Assembly (NCBI GenBank): GCA_018292915.2
Contig: JACVVK020000525.1
Coordinates: 375,155 to 439,154 of the forward strand
Source of the DNA: Batillaria attramentaria
Taxonomy: Eukaryota > Mollusca > Gastropoda > Batillariidae
Direction of reading: 5' to 3'
Length of the DNA stretch: 64,000 nucleotides
Positions 33,710 to 51,486 of the stretch are shown piece after piece. Each line of letters opens with the position of its first letter. Position 1 is the stretch's first letter. The notes beneath the pieces were generated by a model, which saw nothing but the letters and a program-made list of their open reading frames with translations, did not search any database and was not told where the DNA came from. The position numbers and the translations under genes were made by a program.

Positions 33710-33844
33710 CCAATGAACTGGATTATGGGCTCTTTTTCCTCTTCTGGAGAAAATGGTACAGCATATGTTGTCATTACTGTGTATTTCTTATGGTGGTGGT
33801 GTTGCCGGAGATATGGTACCAGATTCTCAGGATCACTAATGCAG

Positions 33845-33846
<2 letters not shown>

Positions 33847-33886
<40 letters not shown>

Positions 33887-33901
33887 CTGTGTCTGTGTGA
33901 C

Positions 33902-33943
<42 letters not shown>

Positions 33944-33945
33944 GC
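33847..33945. repeat. (GT)n-(GA)n microsatellite
   Basis: Two GT tracts followed by (GA)n. Confidence 0.9.
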
Positions 33946-34447
33946 TGTTTACACTTTTACTGGGTTTTACCCGAGAGTAACTAGGTCTTTGCAAAACTAA
34001 TACATAGAGGCCTATTCAGTACATTCTTCAGTTGATACTGAAATATTCCAGAGGCGCATGACATAAATAAAACCGACAAAACCTTGTTTTCTGATTTTAT
34101 TGTTATGAAAGTCTTGCGACATTCTGTATACTGTTTTGTGTTAGCAGAAGTGACAAAACACAAGTTTGAAAAACGAGAGTAATATGAGCAAAACGTCCTG
34201 GGTGTTTTACACACGGCTCATACGGTAAAGGTAGAAGTGCTACATTACACCTGTTAGGAAGCTAAACCTCTTTCCATATAACACACTGATTATTCTGTAA
34301 ACATCATGTACAGCTAAAGTGAACAACCGGTTTAAAATAAACCTGGACAGGCAAACGGTGACTGAGACCTACGCAAATCAAAAAGAGATCTAATACACAC
34401 AGTGACAGGCTCATCAGTAGGCAACTGGCAGTTCTATGTTAAGCGAA

Positions 34448-34745
34448 CAACAACAATAATAATAATAATTATATAGGCGCTTTACCCAATTTTATGAATC
34501 AGCTCAAAGCGCCGCCAACTGAACCGAACACGCACGCTCACGTGAATCACACGCATTCTCTCACACACTGGACATAAACACATTACAATCACATGGTGCG
34601 AAGGGTCAGCTCGGCTATTTAAATTTCGGAATTTACAATTGCATTTATTTATTTTTTTAATTTGGTAGGCTGAACATTTCCAAAGCAGAGGGGGAGGAAG
34701 CCGGAGTATCCGGAGAGAACCCCCGACGATCGGCCCGAATGAACG
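34448..34745 (-). repeat. (AAT)n-ended dispersed repeat, copy 2
   Basis: Same order of blocks as 30650-30880, with a longer inner part that continues to GGAGAGAACCCCCGACG. Confidence 0.75.
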
Positions 34746-35817
34746 GTGCCACATTTGTGTAATTTACGAACAGCATAATAAATTCTGACCTTTGCTACAA
34801 CTTCCATAAATCATTCGAATGCGAGCACTTACCACGCCAAAAACAGTTTGATGTTTACATAAATTTTGCTTTTCTTTTAAAGATGCTGGTGACACATGCC
34901 TACCGCACACCTTTACTCATGCCATGATCACTGTTATTTTCGTTTCAAGGTTTGGACAAAATCGACTTATCTCCCTTGATGCACTCTAGACATTTTGCAT
35001 CCCCTCGTAGGTGCACGACTGGCAGTTTTTATCATTTAGTAGAGCCAAAGATAAGACGCTTTTCTGCGTTGGCTCTACTAAATTTGTACCTGTCAAAAAG
35101 GTTAAATATTGCCACGTGTTTCCCTTGTCACAGCGCCCTCGCGCACAGCGAATGCGAGCGTTTTTCGATTTTCTGATTGTTTCAAAACTCGCGCTGTGGA
35201 GCATCCTATTGCTGTGATTACAGTGCAGAGTAACGACTGCTAATCTCAACAATACCAGCACCAGACACATTCAGAACCTTGTAAACGTTCTTTCAGTCTC
35301 ACGAGGTACTGACACTGACTGAGGATGGTACTGATCAGATTAAACTGTTGTATTCTGCACAATAAGCACAGTCCGCCTCCGGTCTAGTAACGGCGGTCTG
35401 CCAGATTTGAAAACCTATCCGTGTCAAAATGTAATCATATATAAATTGTCATAGACTGTACGACCCTTAATGTTTGTTTTATTTATCTAAATTTTTGTTT
35501 GTTTGTTTGTATTTATTTATTTATTTATTTATTTATTTATTTTTTTTTTTTTTTGGGGGGGGGGGGGTGTTTGTTTTGTTTTAACCGGAAAGACAATAAA
35601 ATGAAAGTGCAGCGTTTTCTGCATGTTCTATAGGTTTGAGAATCCGTTGGCATCATTTGTTGAGCTTTTTTTCGTGCCATCACTTTCTGAGTGTCCCGTC
35701 TGTAGTAATGTTGACTGTTTCAGAAGATGCTCTAAAATCGGCTTTTTCCGATCTGGCCACTCATGGCCTTTGCAGAAAAGAATTTATCTGTTGCTACAGA
35801 CTTTTTGAAATCGTCCG
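34746..35817. other. Intergenic stretch between DFT1 and DFT2 (convergent 3' ends)
   Basis: Holds a short hairpin (35034-35048 pairing with 35069-35083), (ATTT)n near 35505-35545 and a T/G run to 35568. On the minus strand the (TTTATT) region could supply poly-A signals for DFT2. No gene is seen. Confidence 0.35.
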
Positions 35818-38809
35818 TCAGATCAAAAGTTTTACAACACTGATCACTGCATTGATTGTTTCGTCAGTTGCATTGAAATGAAGGTCCACACTTTTGAATT
35901 TGTCAGTCATATACTCAAACAAAAGGTGGTTCAGCAATTGCTGGTGTGACATTTCCGCGTACAGGAAGATGCAGAATGCAAGCAAAAAGCAACCGACGAC
36001 AGTGACCACAACTTGAAACTTTTTGTTGTACAACATAACCCAAAAAGAGTTCCCATTAGAGACAGGTGTTGCAAAGCCATCTTTATGTATTTCTATGCTA
36101 ACTGTCCCGGCGTTGTCACTATACCCGGTGTCCTCAAAGCGAAGACTTTCACTTGCATTCTTAGAGTGAAGTAATGAGTCCCCAATTTTATCGCCCTTCG
36201 GAATACAACTCTTCCTCTCCCGTGTGTGCATGGTGTTGCTGACGTTCTCTCCCTTTTCGGTTTGCTCATCAGCGTCTCCACCAACGTAGTTGAACGCATT
36301 TTCTGGCGTGAGCGTGTCCTCACTTGCGATGGATTGTGTGTCGAATGTACGGCGTGTCGTGGCGGGACTGTAGCTGGATGCTGGCATAATGGTCCTGGAA
36401 CTACCTGGCGATCGCGCTCTGGAGGTCACTGACGATCTTCCGAATGAGAATCGCGTCTTGCGCAGCCATGATCCAACCTGTAAGCGATTAAATCCATGCG
36501 TTTTCTAACCAATGCTGTATCATTCAAACCAATACTGCTCACGATAAGTGGAAATGATTGTGCAACGCCACAACACAGATTTTATCAATCTTGTTTTGAA
36601 ATATTCAACTTTGCTCATGGTATATGCACCGGTAGAGCAATTTTATTTTACTTATTTATCCTACTGAAGTGTGAAAAAAATCACGGCCACTTTCCTTTTA
36701 CTCACCTTCTTCGGGAGCCGAGGTGGCCGAATAGTAGAGCGTTTGACTTTCAATACTCGGGTCGTGAGTTCGAATCCCCCCGGCTGGGGCCAAATATTTG
36801 TGCTGGCCTTTTTTCTCGTTGCCCCGTCTTTGATATCACCCTTATGTGGTGGAAAAGGACGTTAAACTCCTAAACACCCACCCCACCACCCTTACCTTCT
36901 TGACGGGGACTGACGATGCGCAGGGTGGTAGAGGCATTGGCTCGTCGCACGTGCACGGGAGACCCATGGAGACGACGTCCTTTAGGTCAGCAGTAATGCG
37001 CATGTTGTATCGGTTGAGAAGGTCTCTCAGGCCACCCAGAAGGTTCTCAATATCAGATTCTGACCGCTCACAAAATGCACCAAACATGGCCATCCACACA
37101 GCCTCTGTCTCGTAGGTACCCGAAATGACGTCACTGTAGAGAAAGAGGATTCGCATCAGTAAACGGTAACTAGTAACTACATGAATGGGCAGGTATTATC
37201 TCCGACTCAACCGTGAGTTGTGAGGGGTCGCACGTAAACAAGATGCAGATGACCCAGAATGGCAAAACTTTGCTTCGCTTGGTTATGGGGCCCGGACTGC
37301 CCTCTAAGATTCCCAAAGATGCTGAGACGAATCTAAATGTGCACCTGACCTAACCTCTAGGGGAGATTGTAAAGGGGGATTGCTTGGAAATTAAAACAAC
37401 GCAGTGTAGTCCGCTCGCTTTTGGGCCACAAAATGCCTAGATCAGACAAGTAATGTCAACCCGAATGTACTCCGGTTCTCCATGTGAGAAATTTGACCAT
37501 GCAACGCTGCGTGAAAATCAAGACCCTTCTGGCCAACCGGGACCAAACCCAGTGAGAAGGAAGAGTACAGCATCATTTTTTAGGGGCCGCTGGCAACCGG
37601 GCAACTGCATTTAGCCACAGCTTGGTCATATAATGGAGTATAGTTCTAATGCAAGCATGCATTCCTGCAGAGACGAGACAAGAGAGTACCCGTAGTCCTC
37701 AAGGTCCAGAAATCCCTTGTTGTACAGCATGTCGGCCATGGAAGTTGCCCGGATTCGACTCTGGACAGCATGCCGCAGACATTTCTGGCCAGAACACTGG
37801 TCCATCACTTGCTTCACTTCAGTATCATCCTGTTTCCCGTGGTGTCTGAAGCGTTGCGGAATAATGTGTCCATATTTGGAGCACAGTTCTGGGGCGACTT
37901 TGGACATGAAATCCTCCAGTGGTATCTTGTTTAAAATAAACCATAGTTTTCTGGCCTGTGACACAAATCAGAAAGCACAAGCATTCTAATTTGCATGAAA
38001 TTTGTTTCAGAAGGTTGACAATGACATGAACTAGAAGCAACCTGGTACAACATCGCATTTATTGTGACTTATTTCAATGTCTCCTCACGCTCTGTCTATA
38101 GGGTAGCCGGGATGGCCGAGCTCGAGCTGACAGCCAGGTTGAGCGTTGGAACGCCAATGCTCGATCGGGTCGTGAGTTCGAATCCCGGGCTGGAGCCAAA
38201 ATATTACCTGCTAGTTTTTCCGTGTCTTTGATATCATCTTTATATGGTGGAAAAAGACGCCAACACACCTCAACCAACCGACCAGCTTTGTCGATGAAAG
38301 CTTTTCAGGTTTTACAGTGGTCTCTAGGTCAACGGGAGTGGCCTCCACCAGAGCAACGCAGGAAGACAGCGCGTATAGCAATGCTGTACAAAATCAAGAA
38401 TGCACTAATCCACACATCTGGGCTGAGAGCCCAGTTGATGAGCCTGCCACCCCGAGAGAGGCGAGGACATGACCAGCAGCTTGCATCAATTTCATGGTGA
38501 TGCAGAACGCAGTTTAGGTTATTTTTGCCCAGAACACTGAGGGTTAGGAATGGGCTTCCAGCCGTGACCCTGGTACCCTGCACCCCTGACACTTTCGTGT
38601 CTGGGATGTCCCGCTTTCTCTAGTGACTCAGGGTACTTTTTTCCCCCTGATCTTGTATAGCGACCCTCCTCTCCCCCCCCCCCAGCAACCTCTTGATGGC
38701 GACTGCCACAAGGAAGAAGAAGACGATGACAATGACACCTTATTTTTCAAGGATGAAAGATTAGGTACGGTGTCCTTTTTTCTATCTTGTCCTTGCTACA
38801 TTCTACTAC

Positions 38810-38873
<64 letters not shown>

Positions 38874-39821
38874 ATTTCAAACGGAAAAAACTGATGGCAA
38901 AAAGAAAGAAAAACGTTAAGAAACGAATTAGTGCAGGCTCACACCAATACAGAATGAATACGACAAGAAGACCATGTTAGCACGTGTAGATCAGAGCCAT
39001 AGTCGGACAACTAACTAACTCCGATCTGATGTTCCAACATGGTCTCTGACTTGCCTGGTCTTTACGGGTCAAGACGTCCTTCCCGGAGAGAGACTCATTG
39101 TCAGTGTCAGTCAGAAGGTAACTGGCATACAGCGTGTCCAGAAAACCATCTTCTCTCGGGTCGACTACTCGCACAAACTCCGGTAAGAGTTCTCTCATCA
39201 TGTCTCCCAGTTCTCTCTCCGTCTCTACAGGATAAAAAAGATCATTGTGGAAAACGATCAACATGCATAAATAAATATAAATAAATTTCATTTATATAGC
39301 ACACTTCTCAGACGCAGTGATTCATTGCGCTAACACACGTCACTCATACACATTCAAACTACACAGACCAACGCGTCAATCAATACATATTATACACATC
39401 ACACAATACAAAGACACATCAGTTGAAAGCCTGTTGAAATAGGTGGGTTTTCAGTGCAGATCTAAAAGCTGATAAAGATGGTTGTTGTCTCAGCCCCATA
39501 GGCAGGGAGTTCCAGACTGTAGGGGTGGCAAAACGGAAACATCGTTCACCATAAGTTTTCAGGTTTATCGTAGGGATTTTGAGTAGCTTGTCATTGGATG
39601 AGCGGAGGGTCAAAGAAATAGGTGCAGTCACCATATACGCTCAGTACAAGCTTGCGTCTTGTTCATAAATACACGTATATGCTGTCCTTTTCTTCTTCTT
39701 CCCCCTTGTGTGTGTGTGTGGGGGGGGGGGGGGGTTGGGTGTCATTTCCTGCAATCCGATCATACACCAACACACACACGCGCGCACACAGTTGGGAACA
39801 CTCACGAATATTGAGACTCAT
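35818..39821 (-). CDS. DFT2: tandem CARD-like protein with C-terminal membrane helix, 449 aa
   Basis: Five coding exons on the minus strand: 39821-39806, 39224-39055, 37955-37690, 37133-36896 and 36477-35818 (phases 1-0-2-0; 1350 nt). The 16-nt first exon encodes MSLNI plus one base and is preceded in frame by a TAA. The phase and the LNI residues match the paralogues, which decides this start. Exon 2 ends at a GC donor (CAG|GCAAGT). Module 1 has LLPEFVRVVDP, ESLSGKDVLTRKDQ and ARKLWFILNKIP. Module 2 (~125-215) has MADMLYNKGFLDLEDYG. Then GLPCTC and VGSWL. The last exon is Ser/Thr-rich and contains a hydrophobic helix, FQVVVTVVGCFLLAFCIFLY (~384-403). A 45-residue tail after it carries one NAT glycosylation sequon. 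Closest paralogue is DFT4. A membrane-bound CARD-type adaptor is inferred, not shown. Confidence 0.78.
36712..36891 (+). repeat. tRNA-derived SINE next to a DFT2 splice donor
   Basis: GGGAGCCGAGGTGGCCGAAT, GGTCGTGAGTTCGAATCC (B-box) and a body ending ACCCACCCCACCACCC. Its tail ends about four bases from the donor of DFT2 intron 4 (GT at 36895-36894, minus strand). Confidence 0.8.
38100..38285 (+). repeat. tRNA-derived SINE, diverged
   Basis: GCCGGGATGGCCGAGC, TCGTGAGTTCGAATCCCGGG and a TGGTGGAAAAAGACG body, in DFT2 intron 2. An extra stretch lies between the A and B boxes. Confidence 0.7.
38290..38625 (+). pseudogene. Non-LTR retrotransposon ORF2 C-terminal fragment
   Basis: Residues RRKTARIAMLYKIKNALIHT, then a GHDQQLASIS block, RLFLPRTLRVRNGLPA and FVSGMSRFL before two stops. 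The pattern A(R/I).MLYKI...FLPRT.R.WN.LP is the usual C-terminal end of CR1/Jockey-type ORF2 proteins. One in-frame TGA marks decay. It lies in DFT2 intron 2. Confidence 0.6.
39281..39634 (-). pseudogene. CR1/L2-like retrotransposon 3' end
   Basis: Minus-strand residues LTLRSSNDKLLKIPTINLKT, YGERCFRFATPTVWNSLPMG and SAFRSALKTHLFQQAFN, then a stop, then CACTGCGTC...TTATATAAATG and (AAAT)n as 3' tail. LRS...L..P....K.YG.R.F....P..WN.LP is the classic C-terminal motif. Only this end is present, in DFT2 intron 1. Confidence 0.75.
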
Positions 39822-41789
39822 GGTTCCTTAGTTTTTCGAGCACGTGGCTTTGGTAGAACACAATTTCTCGGGCTGTTCATGAAATGAAAAAGAAGGTACA
39901 ATACAGCGTATTTGCATATGACTGTGTTTCTTTTTATTAGAGATTGTGTGAGTGGTAGATAGGGCATGAAAAAAACATATTTTTTTGTACCAACCCACCT
40001 TCAACCCATCTGACCCCACCTCCTCCCCGTCTGCCCTAACAATACGATTGTGGTCATACAAGAGTATCTAATTTACTGACTTAGTCCGCAGGAACCGTTG
40101 GCTCTAAAGCCGCAAATACATTAAAGCAGACCTGTCCTTGCAAAGCCCCTGTATTCAGCTTGCAAAGAGACTTATCACATTACCGAATTTACGGCTATCT
40201 ATTCGTGTTATACTTTTCACGGCTTTCCAACAGCATAAACATAACTCCAGTCTACTCATGCTATGCGTCGACCTATATGTAGTTCTTCGGCAACGGAGAT
40301 TTCCGAAGAACGAAATCAACGCTGATGTCAGTATGTTTACTAGAATACACACTGCATTTTTGAAAATTTTATTTTGTTCTTCCCGTGCCAGGCTTACACC
40401 CATTATCTGCCCAGGCTTTGCTGCTTTACCAGTTTTTCTGTTTTTAACTTTTCACCGCTGCGATCAGTGTAAACTGCGGCATATCACTGAATATGTTATA
40501 TTCATATTCAAGGAACCGAAGACTGACACAGACAAAGACACCCTTTCTAGTGCTGCAATGTCTGTCAGACGTACCTTCTGTGGTGCCTAATGTTTGTTTT
40601 GTTTCTTTTTATAATATCCCCACCCCCCACTCCCCGCCTCATTCCTTCTCAATTTTCCCCTACCCGCTCAGCCCTTCCCAACAAAATTCATCACCAGCCT
40701 TTCGATGTGCAGGCTCCACGACAGATTATAATTATAAAGGTGATCCGTAGGCTAGTAGTAGCACCTACTTCCGAAAATTTCGGAGTGGATCATATGCAGC
40801 CTAAGTGTAGTCTATACCAAGAGTGCAAATCACCTTGCAAATACATTGGAATTAGTTGTTGTTTCTTGGATTTTTTTAAAACAGAGAATAAAAGGTGTAA
40901 TATTTTTACCTCAAACACGATTTCTGCGGTCGGAATTTGCAGAAATTCCTGTGGTCGTACAGCGCAGTCCACAGCGGGCATATCAGTCGATGACTGCGGC
41001 GCGGCGAGTGCTTTCCAAGTGTGTATAAGCAGCTCTCGTGACCACGAAATAAGACCGGGTGTCGCATCTGTGGCGTGGAAAGCATATCGATCGTAGTCCC
41101 CGGGCAGTGAGGGGAACTCCCGTCATTCAAGGCCGGATAAATTCCAAACTAAAGCAACAACAGCACGATTTTCCTTCCAAAACTACAGTTCCTATTCTCA
41201 TCATTTTTATTTGTACAGACCGACCATGCAGATTGGCGGTTCATTCTAAAGTTTAGCCATTTGCCGTTTAATCTGTATGCAAACTGATTTGAAATGAAAT
41301 ACGTTGACTATGATTCGTCTATTTCTACCGCTGTGAACTGGCATTGCAAAATGATCGGCGGTTTGGCGCTCCACTACCTGCTGAATACGGTGCGTCGAAG
41401 AAGAGCCCGCCGGTTCATTCTGCCGAAGAGGATGTGTTCTACCGAGTGATTTGTAGAAACTTCAGCATAAGGAATTATACGAAGTGTACACGATAACCGT
41501 ACAGAATATAAGTACATATTAGCACCCCTCGCCTCCCCTACCCCCACCACCCTTCTCATTAACAAAGAATTTAGTAACAACAAAAATACCAGTGCAACGA
41601 GTAGGGATTTTAGCGGCCACAATGTGGGGTTCGTGGCCAATCGAATTTTACCAAACTGTACACCGAATTTGCCAGCATGCTCCCCCACGCAGGTTCTGCT
41701 CCACGCAATCGATGTTTGCGAGCGATCCCGCGCCAGAGCTTTATAATAGTGTCAAACGTCGTTGCACTGATTCAAGTTCATGTATTTTT
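39822..41789. other. Stretch upstream of DFT2, no gene recognised
   Basis: Probably includes the DFT2 promoter. Frames at about 40138-40590 and 40590-41096 (+) lack known motifs. Confidence 0.3.
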
Positions 41790-41837
41790 GGCTCCCTTGT
41801 GTAACAAAGGGAGTCTATGTAATTGCCCTCCGTCGTC

Positions 41838-41918
<81 letters not shown>

Positions 41919-42927
41919 CGCGCGCAGTAAACCTTAACATTGGCATTTTCTCAGAATCTACAAACAGTAGAGGCACCTACCTTGGCATGCCGATAGACAG
42001 CTGTAAGACCTTTCAAAGCATATAATTTTTGAATGACCTTTACGCAAGGTCAAGGTCTCTAAAGCTGTTTGAATATTTTACATTGCTATTTTCTCAGAAT
42101 CTAGAGGTACCAAAGGCATAAAACTTTGCATGACGATAGACATTTGTAAGAACTTTACAGATATGCATATATTCAATGGCCTTGTGTCAAGGTCAAGGCC
42201 ACACAAGCTATTTTTGTGAAACCTTAACATTGGCATGTTCTCAAAACAACAAACAGCAGAGGCGACAAACCTGGCGTGCTAATGGACAGAGATAAGACAT
42301 ATGCACACACCATTATAAATGACCTTGATTCAAGGTCAAGGTCATTAAAGCAGTCTGTTTGGAAATTTTACATTTGCATTGTCTCAGAAACTAGAAAAAC
42401 CAGAAACATCAAATTTTGCATGATGATAGACATTGGCAACACCTTTACTGACATACCTGTATTCAATGACTTTTAGTCAAGGTCGAGGCCATGCAAGCTG
42501 TTTTTTGGGAAACTTTAACGTTGGCATTTTCTCCGGAAAAAAAAAAAATAACAAACAGTAGATGCACCAAACTAGGCAAGATGACAGACAGCAATGAGAC
42601 CTATGCAGACATACCTTTATGAATAACCTTGACTCAAGGTCAAGGTCATTAAAGCTGTATCGGGTGAATTTCAACATTACCGTTTTCGGAGGAACCACAA
42701 ATACTAGAGGCATCAAACTTGGCATAATGATAGACATTGATGAGATCTCATTTGAGTGACCTTGACCCAAGGTCACGGCCATACAAACTGTTTTGGGGAA
42801 AATTGTAATATTGCCTGGACCTAAGAACACCGGAGACACCTTACTTGGCTTGATGATAGATAGTGTTACGAGTTTTACAAACCGGCATACTCTTTTGTAT
42901 GACCTTAACCCATGTCACAAGGGAGCC
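41790..42927. repeat. ~145-bp tandem repeat array bounded by short inverted repeats
   Basis: Related units start near 41934, 42075, 42221, 42366, 42511, 42669 and 42801. Each has a variant of ACATTGGCATTTTCTCAGAA and of GACCTTGACTCAAGGTCAAG. The block is bounded by GGCTCCCTTGT (41790-41800) and its exact complement ACAAGGGAGCC (42917-42927). A (TG)n-(CG)n tract lies near the left end. Confidence 0.8.
41840..41927. repeat. (GT)n-(CG)n microsatellite
   Basis: About 35 GT units followed by (CG)n. Confidence 0.95.
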
Positions 42928-43730
42928 ATGGAGGCTTCTGCCTTTCTAGTTTATGTTAATCTGCACGGCTCCTGCATAGCGTACGTTGCACCCAACCCCT
43001 CTCCCGTTCAGTCCCCCACTAAGCCCTCGTAGTTTTAGCTCGATGTGACAGTACCGCCTGGCAAAACACAGGTGCAGTATGACCTGACCTCGTCGCTGTT
43101 CGCTGCAGAGAAATATCCGCCAAACGCGGACTGACACTTCTGGGCTAAAGTAGGTCACCAAGGTGTATAATTATCCGCATACGTCTCAGTGCGGCGCCAT
43201 CTTTACAAGGAAGCCTGATCGTACACAACAGCCATAGGAAATTGAACTGCAGTTTCAGTACACGCTTCTCAGTGTTCTGATAGTTCTGGTATGTATTTTG
43301 TTGCTTAACATGAAAGCAGATTGTAATATCATTGTTAGTGTCACCTGAAAACAAATTTGTGAACAAATTCGTGCCGTCGTTATGCAGACTATAATCATGA
43401 AGCTAATTTAATAGTAGACATCATGGCATTTCGGGATCAGCCAAGCCGATCTCGGTTGTACTGATTATTAGCTAAGGCCTCAGTCCAACGAATTGTTCTC
43501 CGATTAATCAATAAAATAATTCTACCGTGTCATGGGAATACACAGTAAGTCTATTGGCGTTATTTGAGGGGGAAAAGGCCGTCACGTCAATGTCTTTCAT
43601 CTTGAAATCACCCCTTTTCCCCTGAAATGACGCCATGGACTTATTGTCGTTTGCTATCACAGAGCAGAAAAGTTTGCACTCATCTTAACTTGAAAAGTGG
43701 CATTTGAAGTTTAATTCCAGTGATGGAGCA
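42928..43730. other. Non-coding stretch upstream of DFT3
   Basis: No recognisable gene or repeat. Confidence 0.3.
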
Positions 43731-44082
43731 TTCTATTTTATTATTGATTTTGTCGATCGACTTCAAGCCTGATCATAATATGGATCAAAAATAGAACATA
43801 ACCGACTAAGCTCCTGCACTAGTTAATCGGAAATTCCCGGAATGAAGCATTTGCTAAAGGCTCGACGAACTCATGAGTAGAATAAGTTCTTCGTGAACGG
43901 AGATTTTCTATTTTATTATTGATTTTGTCGATCGACTTCAAGCCTGATAATAATATGGATCAAAAATAGAACATAACCGACTAAGCTCCTGCACTAGTTA
44001 ATCGGAAATTCCCGGAATGAAGCATTTGCCAAAGGCTCGACGAACTCATGAGTAGAATACGTTCTTCGTCAACGGAGATTTT
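43731..44082. repeat. 175-bp tandem duplication
   Basis: TTCTATTTTATTATTGATTT starts at 43731 and again at 43906. Both copies run to AACGGAGATTTT with only a few differences. It lies 300-650 bases upstream of the DFT3 start codon. Confidence 0.9.
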
Positions 44083-44179
44083 CGAAGACCTTTATATTAG
44101 GGGTGTCCGACTGACTGGAGATATTGAGTCACAACATGCAGGTTGCTATTTTTCTTTCCCTTAAACCTGCAGAAATGCA

Positions 44180-44193
44180 GTGTGCGTGCGTGC

Positions 44194-44258
<65 letters not shown>
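44180..44258. repeat. (GT)n microsatellite
   Basis: GCGT units then about 33 GT units, within 200 bases of the DFT3 start codon. Confidence 0.95.
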
Positions 44259-44259
<1 letters not shown>

Positions 44260-44388
44260 TGTTGTGTTCCCAAAACAAGGTACTCAACGAAATAAAATTT
44301 CGTGTTGCATATTATAACATTATTATGGTACTGGGTCCATAAGCCTCATTTAATGACGTTCTCTTTCGTTTCAGATTGATATTTTGAG

Positions 44389-50798
<6,410 letters not shown>

Positions 50799-50824
50799 AA
50801 AAGGCCGATCAAAGCATTAAAACA

Positions 50825-50830
50825 AATAAA
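50825..50830 (+). terminator. Probable poly-A signal of DFT3
   Basis: AATAAA 27 bases after the DFT3 stop codon. Confidence 0.5.
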
Positions 50831-50999
50831 CCTGTGGTACAGAAAAGATACTGAAAAGATTTTTTTTTAAAGGAAAAAAAAGGATAAACCCATTTTGAAG
50901 TTGTTGATGTTGGATTTTTACTATGGTTGTACTTTTGATTATAAGTGTCTGTGTGGAATAAGCGCACAGCGCATTATTGTAAGGCATGTAGACCTAGTT

Positions 51000-51117
51000 A
51001 AGGGTGGATGGGTGAATGCTTGGGAGTTTAACGTCCTTTTCCACCACGTTTGGGTGATATCAAAGCCCGGGCAACGATAAAAAGGCCAGCACAAATATCT
51101 GGCCCCAACCGGGGTAG
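51000..51117 (-). repeat. tRNA-SINE body fragment
   Basis: On the minus strand: CCCCGGTTGGGGCCAGATAT, TTTTATCGTTGCCCGGGC and GGTGGAAAAGGACGTTAAAC. The head is missing. Confidence 0.75.
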
Positions 51118-51325
51118 ACATAGTTTAAGGATAGGCGCCATACAAACACTATCCATTATTATTATTATTATTATTATTATTTCGACTCTGTACATAATTT
51201 GGTTCTGTTCCAACCAGCAAAACGATTCTGCCTACATGTCTGCCTGTCCAAATGCAATTTACGTAGAGCAATCACTAGGTTGTTAGTTAGAATCCCGGTT
51301 TTGGCATTCAACCTGCAACCATTTC

Positions 51326-51486
51326 GGGGAGCCGTGTTGGCCGAATGGTAGAGCGTTGGACTTCTAATGCTCGGGTCGTGAGTTCGTATCCCGGCTGGGG
51401 CCAGATATTTGTGCTGGCTTTTTCATCGTTGCCCCGTCTTTGATATCACCCTTTCGTGGTGGAAAAGGACGTTAAACCCCCAAACT
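51326..51486 (+). repeat. tRNA-derived SINE, best complete copy
   Basis: GGGGAGCCGTGTTGGCCGAA, TGGTAGAGCGTTGGACTTCT, CGGGTCGTGAGTTCGTATCC, then GCCAGATATTTGTGCTGGC, CATCGTTGCCCCGTCTTTG and GGACGTTAAACCCCC. It serves here as the reference for the family. Confidence 0.85.

Noticed and set aside
33296..35800. A fifth DFT copy between DFT1 and DFT2
   Set aside because: None of SLSGKDV, ARKL or PCTC is found in any frame there or in 39.9-44.3 kb.
38685..38764. Plus-strand acidic exon (CCCAG...GATTAG|GTACGG)
   Set aside because: Splice-like ends and a D/E-rich reading exist, but it lies antisense in a DFT2 intron directly after a LINE fragment, with no partner exons.
41930..42930. CRISPR array
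   Set aside because: Units are ~145 bp, diverged, with no constant repeat/unique spacer pattern, and the genome is eukaryotic.
51326..51400. tRNA gene
   Set aside because: A- and B-box-like motifs are present, but the acceptor stem does not close and the shared SINE body follows. The same applies to the other SINE heads.
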